From Segatella copri DSM 18205 (GTDB taxonomy: Bacteria; Bacteroidota; Bacteroidia; Bacteroidales; Bacteroidaceae), in assembly GCF_025151535.1 (NCBI RefSeq), contig NZ_CP102288.1:3190001-3254000 (forward strand): a DNA stretch of 64,000 nucleotides, given 5' to 3'. The translations under genes and the position numbers were made by a program. This document shows positions 59,001-64,000 of this stretch, one piece after another (position 1 is the stretch's first letter; the number at the start of each line of letters is the position of its first letter). The notes under the pieces are model-generated. The model did not search any database and was not told where the DNA came from. It was given only the letters and a program-made list of their open reading frames with translations.

Positions 59001-59081
59001 CATGTACGCTTTGAGCACCCGATGAGAATTCTGATGGATGGAAAGAAGCAGGAGGGAGCCGTCTTGATTCCGAAGGAATGA
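56040..59081 (+). CDS. Two receiver-like domains fused to a PEP synthase/PPDK-type ATP-binding domain
   Basis: The start at 56040 (MENNIPQEWNKFYLKDVSF) was chosen over 55977 because of the promoter position. The protein has 1013 residues. Residues ~27-165 look like a degenerate receiver domain (YNVLIVANPYDAFMLEDDG, DLVICMPG, HCVVLTPF). Residues ~172-365 look like a second one, with acidic pair VEDS near 177 and a phospho-acceptor-like Asp249 in VISDARFP. Residues ~455-860 match the PEP synthase/PPDK nucleotide-binding domain (GEGSLGGKGRGLAFLDN, SPIAIRSSSLLEDAHYQPFAG, EIEFACNIN, FYLLQIRPI). The last ~150 residues (IGPGRWGSSDHYLGVPVKW) are not the usual swivelling phospho-His or PEP-barrel domains. 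Similar proteins occur in Bacteroidota; the reaction is unknown. Confidence 0.82.
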   Translation: MENNIPQEWNKFYLKDVSFVNLMMRRIYNVLIVANPYDAFMLEDDGRIEEKIYNEYMELGLRYPPTFTQVSTTEEAAAVLRSTVIDLVICMPGNADNDAFDVARDIKGKFPNIHCVVLTPFSHGITKRMQNEDLSIFDYVFCWLGNTNLILSIIKLIEDKMNLEHDIQEAGVQMILLVEDSIRFYSSILPNLYNYILEQSKNFSQEALNRHAATMRMRGRPKVVLARTYEEAQKLYDKYSDNTLGVISDARFPLKSAAKAFGNEVMPEVKPKHRTDTFGREKCPDAGLQLFRYIRKNDPFVPLIIESSESENRAKAEAEGFRFVDKNSKKMSVDLRRLMEEHMGFGDFIFRDPETHEEIMRIHSLKELQDNIFNIPNDSMLYHISRNHMSRWLCARAIFPVSAFLKHVTWEKLQDVDAHRQIIFDAIVQYRHMKNIGVVAVFDRMKFDKYAHFARIGEGSLGGKGRGLAFLDNIIKRHPEFNQYENATVQIPKTVVLCTDIFDEFMMSNNLYPIALSDASDDEILKHFLHAQLPDSLIADFFTFFEATRSPIAIRSSSLLEDAHYQPFAGIYSTYMIPYLEDKYQMLQMLACAIKGVYASVFYRDSKAYMTATSNVIDQEKMAVILQQVVGKDYGTRFYPTMSGVLRSLNYYPIGDEEAEEGIASLALGLGKYIVDGGQTLRVCPYHPNQVLQTSETELALRDTQTQFYALDMKHVGNDFKVDDGFNILKLRVKDAVEDQSLTYIASTFDPYDQVINDGVYENGRKLITFSSVLQHGVMPLPEILQMSMKYGAGAMRRPVEIEFACNINNDRTCEFYLLQIRPIVDAKEMLDEDVKAIPDSDCLLRSHNSLGHGISEDVVDVVYVKYDDHFSAMNNFYVADDIERINRKFLADGKNYVLIGPGRWGSSDHYLGVPVKWPHISAARVIVEVALKNYNIDPSQGTHFFQNLTSFGVGYFTVDTNTGEGGFVNKEILDAMPAVEETQYVRHVRFEHPMRILMDGKKQEGAVLIPKE

Positions 59082-59153
59082 CGGGAAGAGTTGTCTCTGA
59101 ATAGACATCAGAAACATTCTATTTCTAGTTAAAGATGTATTTACAGTAGAATA

Positions 59154-59249
59154 AAATCTTCGTTCATCGACGTTGAATGTCCGTTCAGCGACGTTGAACC
59201 GCCGTTCAAAGACGTTGAACCGCCGTTCAACGTCGATGAACGGAGATTT
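59154..59249. repeat. Array of four 19-bp palindromes at 21-bp period (copy B)
   Basis: Units start at exactly 59161, 59182, 59203 and 59224 and resemble CGTTCAAAGACGTTGAACC. The first and last units are near reverse complements of each other, as are the outer flanks AAATCTTC and GGAGATTT, so the whole ~95-base element is one large palindrome. It lies between the receiver-PEP synthase gene and the sugar transporter gene, upstream of the latter's promoter. Confidence 0.9.
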
Positions 59250-59305
59250 CACCTGACTGTAAAGACAATTTTATTTGATATAAACAACAAATAATCCTGG
59301 GAAAG

Positions 59306-59337
59306 TTTGGAATTTCCATCGAAAAGCCTTACCTTTG
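59306..59337 (+). promoter_or_regulatory. Promoter for the FucP-type transporter
   Basis: -33 TTTG (59306-59309) and -7 TACCTTTG (59330-59337) are 20 bases apart, close to consensus, 24 bases before the start codon. Confidence 0.78.
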
Positions 59338-59360
59338 TTCCCAGCTAAAATGAATGCCTT

Positions 59361-60587
59361 ATGAATATGTTAACAGAACAACAGACAGATACAAATCAGA
59401 CAACCGACAGGAAATATCTTGTCCCGTTCATTCTCATTACGTCGCTCTTCTTTTTGTGGGGCTTCGCTCGTGCCATTCTGGATGTGCTCAACAAGCACTT
59501 CCAGAATGCTCTGCACATCAGTATTACTCATTCCGCCCTTATTCAGGTTACCACCTATCTGGGTTATTTCCTGATGGCAATACCTGCTGGCTTTTTTATC
59601 AACCGGTATGGTTATCGCCGTGGAGTAGTCTTCGGTCTGCTCCTCTTTGGTATTGGCGCTTTGCTCTTTATCCCGGGTGCTACGGTGGGCAGTTTCTCAG
59701 CATTCCTGGTCTGCCTTTTCATTATCGGGTGCGGTTTGGTGTTTCTGGAAACAGCCGCCAATCCCTATGTTACCGAACTGGGTGCCAAGGAAACAGCTAC
59801 CAGCCGACTGAACTTATCGCAGTCGTTTAATGGATTGGGTGGCATTTTCGCCACACTTTGCATCGGTCAGTTCCTTTTCAACCAGACCGAAGAGGGCGGC
59901 AATGTGGTGGTGCCTTATACCATTCTGGGTATTCTGGTTTTGGTGATAGCTCTGGTCTTCTCACGTGTAGATTTACCGGAAATCAGACATGTGGCTACAG
60001 CAGAAGATGAGGCAGCCGGTTCTAATATCAGCAAACTCTTTTCCCATCACAAGATGTTTGTGTTTGGACTTCTGGCTTTGCTGAGCTATGAAGTGGCAGA
60101 GATTTCAATCAATTCCTACTTCATCAATTTCGTTACGGGCATGAAATGGATGGACGACCGCACAGCTTCCGTAGCCCTGACTTGTGCGCTGGCATTCTTT
60201 ATGGTAGGCAGATTTCTCGGCTCCTGGATTATGCGCCGAATCAAGGCAACAACGATGTTGCTGATCTGCGCTGTGGGGTGTGTTGTCTGTATACTTTTAG
60301 TCCTGTCAAATCTGGGTAAGCTATCGCTGGTAGCCCTGCTTTGCAACTATATGTTCGAGGCCATCATGTTCCCTACCATCTTCAGTATCGCCCTTACGGG
60401 TTTGGGCAACCTTACCAAGACAGCCTCTTCGCTTCTGATGATGACGCCAATCGGAGGTTGCGGTTTCCTGTTGATGGGGCTCATCGCTGACCGTACTCAT
60501 TTCACGCTTCCTTTCCTGGTACCGCTCGTAGGATTTGTCATCGTTCTGGCTTATGCGACTCGTGAATATAAACTTGCCAAGAAGTAA
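59361..60587 (+). CDS. FucP-type sugar:proton symporter (MFS)
   Basis: The 408-residue protein has about twelve membrane helices and the FucP/GluP-subfamily features: FFLWGFARAILDVLNKHFQ in helix 1 (the WGF...D.LN pattern), GFFINRYGYRRGVVFGLLLF at the helix 2-3 loop, and ETAANPYVTELG with SRLNLSQSFNGLG. It would import fucose, glucose, galactose or a similar sugar with protons. ATG at 59361 or 59367 is possible. Fructose-bisphosphate aldolase follows under its own promoter. Confidence 0.9.
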   Translation: MNMLTEQQTDTNQTTDRKYLVPFILITSLFFLWGFARAILDVLNKHFQNALHISITHSALIQVTTYLGYFLMAIPAGFFINRYGYRRGVVFGLLLFGIGALLFIPGATVGSFSAFLVCLFIIGCGLVFLETAANPYVTELGAKETATSRLNLSQSFNGLGGIFATLCIGQFLFNQTEEGGNVVVPYTILGILVLVIALVFSRVDLPEIRHVATAEDEAAGSNISKLFSHHKMFVFGLLALLSYEVAEISINSYFINFVTGMKWMDDRTASVALTCALAFFMVGRFLGSWIMRRIKATTMLLICAVGCVVCILLVLSNLGKLSLVALLCNYMFEAIMFPTIFSIALTGLGNLTKTASSLLMMTPIGGCGFLLMGLIADRTHFTLPFLVPLVGFVIVLAYATREYKLAKK

Positions 60588-60726
60588 CTGGCGGTTGGGT
60601 AGAAAGATGTAAATATAAAGATGTTAAATTGCTAACTGCGTTTAGCAAAAGCTTTGTGTTTTGTAGGGTATTGGTGCGGAATTAACTTTTTTAACTCGAT
60701 TGCAACACGAAAAATCGAATTATCAT

Positions 60727-60757
60727 TTTGTTGTCTCAAAAGAAAAAGGTAAATTTG
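60727..60757 (+). promoter_or_regulatory. Promoter for fba
   Basis: -33 TTTG (60727-60730) and -7 TAAATTTG (60750-60757) are 19 bases apart. The leader to the ATG at 60848 is about 85 bases. Confidence 0.78.
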
Positions 60758-60847
60758 CACTCGGTAAGGAAAGAGCCTCATAAGTTCTACACCTTATTAT
60801 ATATAAGAAAAAAGAATGTTTCATTAAACAATAAATTAAGTAAAATT

Positions 60848-61861
60848 ATGGCAGTAGATTACAAGAAAATCGGTCTTGTGAACACTAAGGACATGTTCGC
60901 AAGAGCTATCAAGGGCGGTTGGGCCGTTCCTGCTTTCAACTTCAATAACTTGGAGCAGCTCCAGGCTATCATCCAGGCTTCTTCAAACTTGAAGTCACCA
61001 GTTATCCTTCAGGTATCTAAGGGTGCTCGTAAGTATGCTAACCCTACATTGCTCCGCTACATGGCAGAGGGTGCTGTAGAGTATGCAAAGGAGTTGGGTT
61101 GCAACCATCCTGAGATCGTTCTTCACCTCGATCACGGTGATAGCTTCGAGACATGTAAAGACTGTGTAGATTTCGGTTTCTCTTCTGTAATGATCGATGG
61201 TTCTGCACTTCCATACGAGGAGAACATTGCCTTGACAAAGAAGGTTGTTGATTACGCTCATCAGTTCGGTGTAACTGTAGAGGGTGAGCTCGGTGTCCTC
61301 GCTGGTGTTGAGGATGACGTAGTAGCTGAGGAGTCTCACTATACAAAGCCTGAGGAGGTTGTAGATTTCGCTACACGTACAGGTGTTGATTCATTGGCTA
61401 TCTCTATCGGTACTTCTCACGGTGCTTACAAGTTCAAGCCAGAGCAGTGCACACGTGACCCTAAGACTGGTCACCTCGTTCCTCCTCCATTGGCATTCGA
61501 CGTATTGGCAGCAGTTGAGGAGCAGCTTCCTGGTTTCCCTATCGTTCTCCACGGTTCTTCTTCAGTTCCTCAGGAGTATGTTGAGATCATCAACAAGTTC
61601 GGTGGTAAGTTGCCAGACGCAGTTGGTATCCCAGAGGAGCAGTTGACTAAGGCTTCTGAGAGCGCTGTTTGCAAGATCAACATCGACTCTGACTCTCGTC
61701 TTGCTTTCACAGCAGGTGTTCGTGAGACATTGGCTCTTCACCCAGAGTACTTCGACCCACGTCAGTACTGCGGTAAGGCTCGTGAGTACATGGTTGACCT
61801 CTATAGCCACAAGATCAAGGATGTTCTTCATTCTGATAACAAGTTGGCTAACCTCGACTAA
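60848..61861 (+). CDS. fba: Class II fructose-bisphosphate aldolase
   Basis: 337 residues from MAVDYKKIGLVNTKDMFARA. An upstream start at 60728 would overlap the promoter and was rejected. Zinc and substrate motifs are present: HLDHGDSFE (with the catalytic Asp and a zinc His), EGELGVLAG, GTSHGAYKF (zinc His) and LHGSSSVPQEY. It cleaves fructose 1,6-bisphosphate to triose phosphates in glycolysis. Codon use looks like that of highly expressed genes such as tuf. A strong terminator follows. Confidence 0.95.
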   Translation: MAVDYKKIGLVNTKDMFARAIKGGWAVPAFNFNNLEQLQAIIQASSNLKSPVILQVSKGARKYANPTLLRYMAEGAVEYAKELGCNHPEIVLHLDHGDSFETCKDCVDFGFSSVMIDGSALPYEENIALTKKVVDYAHQFGVTVEGELGVLAGVEDDVVAEESHYTKPEEVVDFATRTGVDSLAISIGTSHGAYKFKPEQCTRDPKTGHLVPPPLAFDVLAAVEEQLPGFPIVLHGSSSVPQEYVEIINKFGGKLPDAVGIPEEQLTKASESAVCKINIDSDSRLAFTAGVRETLALHPEYFDPRQYCGKAREYMVDLYSHKIKDVLHSDNKLANLD

Positions 61862-61890
61862 TCTTCGAGATTTTACAACACAAGATATGA

Positions 61891-61920
61891 GCGGGAATCC
61901 GAAAGGGTTCCCGCTTTTGT
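61891..61920 (+). terminator. Terminator after fba
   Basis: GCGGGAA (61891-61897) pairs with TTCCCGC (61908-61914) and is followed by TTTTGTTTTA. Confidence 0.9.
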
Positions 61921-62018
61921 TTTATCCCCTTTTTTCTCGCAATCATACAATCTGTCAGCATGTAATACATATTGTGCACGATAACAAGAAAATCTTTACA
62001 TGATTTAACTAAGAAAAC

Positions 62019-62049
62019 TTGCATCCTATTGCCTTTTTTCCTATATTTG
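62019..62049 (+). promoter_or_regulatory. Promoter for the small lipoprotein gene
   Basis: -33 TTG (62019-62021) and -7 TATATTTG (62042-62049) are 20 bases apart. If used, the 5' leader to 62317 is about 260 bases and carries the 17-bp repeats. Confidence 0.7.
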
Positions 62050-62096
62050 CAATGTTCAAACGAAAGAACAGGACATGTAAGAGGGGTATAAGCCCT

Positions 62097-62160
62097 ATAG
62101 TAAATGATAACCAATAGTAAATGATAAGCAATAGTAATTGATAACCAATAGTAAATGATA
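62097..62160 (+). repeat. 17-bp tandem repeat array, 3.8 copies
   Basis: Units ATAGTAAATGATAACCA start at 62097, 62114, 62131 and 62148 with 1-2 changes each. The last is cut after 13 bases. Each unit's TGA overlaps the next unit's start codon (ATGA or TTGA). Confidence 0.9.
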
Positions 62161-62316
62161 TCACTCCTCCCAACATATCATTTGTGTAATTGTAAAAGAT
62201 GATTTAAACCGAAAGGTGTTTGTTTTTAAAAGCATCGGATGGTAATGGCCGAAAGGCTGGAATCTGAAGATGACAGGGTTAAATGATAATGAAAACAATT
62301 AGTAAATGGTATAACT

Positions 62317-62799
62317 ATGAAGAAGTATTTTATGATGGTCATCGCTATGACTATGATGACAATAGGATTTGTAAGTTGCAGTGCATCTGACGATGAAATG
62401 GGTGAAACAGTTAGTCGCGTTACCACCGATGAGTCAGGTTTCTCTTTGCTCAGCTATTCCATGACTGCGGGCTCTGCCGTAAGCGAGGAGTCTAACAGTA
62501 AGGCTGAGAATGATGAGAAGTTGGTTTGCAAGGTTCTTCCGGGTGGTCAGCTGATGCTGACTCATAAGAATGTAATCTTCGACCAAGGTACAAATATCAA
62601 GTTTGCAACTCAGTTGGTTGGCAAGAAGTTGATCATTACCGAAACAGGTGATTATGGAAAGTCTGGTCAGTATGGTTATTATACGCTTGTTGCCAAGGTA
62701 GGAACAGTTAAGGATGGTGACTATGTGATTGTTGTAATGCGCAATGATCACGCCCGTGAGGAGTTCAAGTTGAAGTATGACTCTTCCCGAGCTAATTAA
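62317..62799 (+). CDS. Small surface-type lipoprotein of unknown function
   Basis: The 160-residue protein starts MKKYFMMVIAMTMMTIGFVS with the modified cysteine at residue 21 (VSC). The next residues, SASDDE, resemble the acidic export signal that sends Bacteroidota lipoproteins to the cell surface. The mature part has a beta-rich domain (LVCKVLPGGQLMLTHKNVIF, KFATQLVGKKLIITETGDYG, DYVIVVMRNDHAREEF). No family was recognised. It is single, with a long repeat-bearing leader and further copies of the repeat core after it. Confidence 0.78.
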   Translation: MKKYFMMVIAMTMMTIGFVSCSASDDEMGETVSRVTTDESGFSLLSYSMTAGSAVSEESNSKAENDEKLVCKVLPGGQLMLTHKNVIFDQGTNIKFATQLVGKKLIITETGDYGKSGQYGYYTLVAKVGTVKDGDYVIVVMRNDHAREEFKLKYDSSRAN

Positions 62800-62906
62800 G
62801 ATACATATAAATAGTAAAATTCAATTCAGATATATAATAAATGATATGAAGTTACAATTATAATGAATGGTATGTTGATGTATAATATACGAAGTTAAGA
62901 CAAATG

Positions 62907-62919
62907 ATAGTAAATGATA
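62907..62919 (+). repeat. Downstream copy of the 17-bp repeat core
   Basis: ATAGTAAATGATA is identical to the first 13 bases of the upstream repeat units; a related AATAAATGATATG lies at 62838-62850. With the array at 62097 the copies bracket the lipoprotein gene. Confidence 0.6.
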
Positions 62920-62965
62920 TGTTTATTTAATAAAAGATGTCGCTTCTTTCGACCAGTCTAGTTTT

Positions 62966-63775
62966 TTACTTTCTGTTTTCATTTCCCCGTAATGCTTCCA
63001 TGAGCTGTTCTGGTGTACAGTCTTTTAATATCACCTTATTCTCTTTATCCAACAGGTAAATGGTTGGCATGGCTTTGAGCCCGTAAATCGTGCTCAAGCG
63101 GTTATCTGCTACGATGCGGAGCAGACTGAAGCCGGCTGGTATTGTCTGTTTGTTGAGCCATGCAGATATCTTGTGGCAGTTCTCGCAGTCAGGATCGTAG
63201 AAATATAAGATAACCTTCTTTTCCCGGTAATCGCTCAACTGATGAGTCTTGCCGTCTTCCAGCATAAAACTGATGTTGGTAGCCTGTGTGCCAGGCAAGT
63301 TCTTTCTTGCCTGTTTCAGTTTAAATTCTATTCTTTCTTTCTCGGTTACATCGAAGTATGGCGATTTAGCCATGTCTTCCAGAAATAGGGCATATACCCT
63401 GTCGTTGCGCATGGGCGACTCAGGGTTCTCATAATAATGCTCGATGAGGCTTTCAAACTTCTCTTTAGATGGCTTCTGCTGGTAAGCTTTGGCTGTAAAG
63501 GCAGCAATACCCTTCTGGGCTATTTCCTGGTCGAAACGTGCCAGAATATCGATGAAGTTGACAAAGCCCTGTTCTGCCATCTCCTTGTTTGCCAGTTCCA
63601 GGGTATCGGAAAAGTTGAAGTTGTCCCAATAGTGCTCACTCAGGTATGTTGCGCGTTGCTCTACGCTGCGCAGACTGTCTGGCAGAGCAGGGTATGGGAA
63701 ACTGTTCTGAGCCTTGGTTGGGGCTAAGGCTCCAACCAGCATGAAGCAACTGAGGAATATGAATCTTGCCATCAT
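62966..63775 (-). CDS. DUF5106/thioredoxin-like secreted protein
   Basis: The start at 63775 gives a signal peptide (MMARFIFLSCFMLVGALAPTKAQ). A start at 63814 would prepend 13 Asn-rich residues from repeat-adjacent DNA and was rejected. Residues ~25-160 are helical and resemble DUF5106 (LRSVEQRATYLSEHYWDNFN, ESPMRNDRVYALFLEDM). The C-terminal part is a thioredoxin fold with active-site-like CENC in YFYDPDCENCHKIS and the cis-Pro loop AMPTIYLLD. Such proteins in Bacteroidota are periplasmic or envelope thiol-disulfide factors; the partner is unknown. Confidence 0.85.
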   Translation of the reverse strand: MMARFIFLSCFMLVGALAPTKAQNSFPYPALPDSLRSVEQRATYLSEHYWDNFNFSDTLELANKEMAEQGFVNFIDILARFDQEIAQKGIAAFTAKAYQQKPSKEKFESLIEHYYENPESPMRNDRVYALFLEDMAKSPYFDVTEKERIEFKLKQARKNLPGTQATNISFMLEDGKTHQLSDYREKKVILYFYDPDCENCHKISAWLNKQTIPAGFSLLRIVADNRLSTIYGLKAMPTIYLLDKENKVILKDCTPEQLMEALRGNENRK

Positions 63776-63812
63776 CTTTATATTGGAATTAATGATATTA
63801 TTTAAGTTTCGC

Positions 63813-63957
63813 AAGTTCAGGAGTTAAAGAAGTTAAAGGAGTTATCGCTCCCTACGGTCGCTGAGGAGTTAAGACAATAGCCTTTTTGGCGTAGTTCTTA
63901 AGCTGCAAGACATACGTCTTAACTCCTTAACTTCCTTAACTCCTTTAACTTCCTGAT
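63813..63957. repeat. Long imperfect palindrome in the leader of the thioredoxin-like gene
   Basis: GAAGTTAAAGGAGTTA near 63827 faces its reverse complement TAACTCCTTTAACTTC near 63939, and GAGGAGTTAAGAC near 63862 faces GTCTTAACTCCTT near 63917. The loop holds a GCC/GGC hairpin around CCTTTTTGG. The arms are made of short TTAA(C/G)T(T)CC-like units. It lies wholly between promoter and start codon. Confidence 0.75.
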
Positions 63958-63989
63958 ATGCGAAAGTTCAGTGATATTACTAACGGGTG

Positions 63990-63997
63990 CAAAATTA
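63990..63997 (-). promoter_or_regulatory. -7 box for the thioredoxin-like gene
   Basis: On the minus strand TAATTTTG sits at the end of the window, about 215 bases before the start codon; its -33 region is outside the window. The long palindrome would lie in the transcribed leader. Confidence 0.55.
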
Positions 63998-64000
63998 CAA

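Noticed and set aside
58350..59252. 300-codon minus-strand open frame overlapping the receiver-PEP synthase gene and array B
   Set aside because: It is antisense to a well-supported gene, and its first codons come from the 21-bp repeat array.
59354..59830. 158-codon plus-strand frame overlapping the FucP-type gene
   Set aside because: Out-of-frame shadow of a clear transporter gene, with no domain features.
60728..60847. 40-codon N-terminal extension of fructose-bisphosphate aldolase
   Set aside because: The -33/-7 promoter lies inside it, and the family begins at the later ATG.
62097..62160. Possible CRISPR array
   Set aside because: Units of 17 bp are contiguous with no spacers, and no cas genes are present.

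Overview
This 64 kb window is bacterial chromosome from a member of the Bacteroidota, most likely Prevotellaceae (Prevotella/Segatella type). The reasons are TAnnTTTG -7 promoter boxes in front of most transcription units, almost no Shine-Dalgarno sequences, a type IX secretion core locus (porP-gldK-gldL-gldM-gldN), surface-type lipoproteins, and the gene order rpsU-xer-hpf-tRNAs-tuf-trnW-secE-nusG-rplKAJL-rpoBC. The genus is inferred from family-level similarity; no search was run.

Layout. Bases 1-4934 hold the type IX secretion/gliding core: the end of a PorP/SprF-like protein, then GldK, GldL, an unusually short GldM, and GldN. Bases 4963-21292 are ordinary housekeeping and envelope genes on both strands: an outer-membrane barrel protein, PriA, a FadL-type porin, a PgpH-type HD phosphohydrolase, GltX, Kdo transferase, a PLP aminotransferase with a nitroreductase, a DUF3737 beta-helix protein, malate dehydrogenase and an aminopeptidase P. 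Bases 21300-54470 form a nearly continuous plus-strand block for translation and transcription: S21, a tyrosine recombinase, HPF, five tRNAs, EF-Tu, SecE, NusG, L11-L1-L10-L7/L12, RpoB, RpoC, DUF3467, S12-S7-EF-G, and the S10/spc/alpha ribosomal clusters ending with RpoA and L17. Bases 54550-64000 are more mixed: a glycine-zipper lipoprotein, a 5'-deleted rlpA remnant, a large protein joining two receiver-like domains to a PEP-synthase-type ATP-binding domain, a FucP-like sugar transporter, class II fructose-bisphosphate aldolase, a small lipoprotein among short repeats, and a DUF5106/thioredoxin-like protein.

No CRISPR array, complete insertion sequence, prophage or rRNA gene was seen. The observations most worth a second look are: a GldM that appears to lack its whole first periplasmic domain and is flanked by a 22-bp direct repeat; two intergenic arrays of four 19-bp palindromes at an exact 21-bp period; a 17-bp repeat array in a long leader that writes a chain of ATGA-overlapping mini-ORFs; the receiver-PEP synthase fusion; structured leaders before rpsG and rpsJ; and the absence of map between secY and infA.
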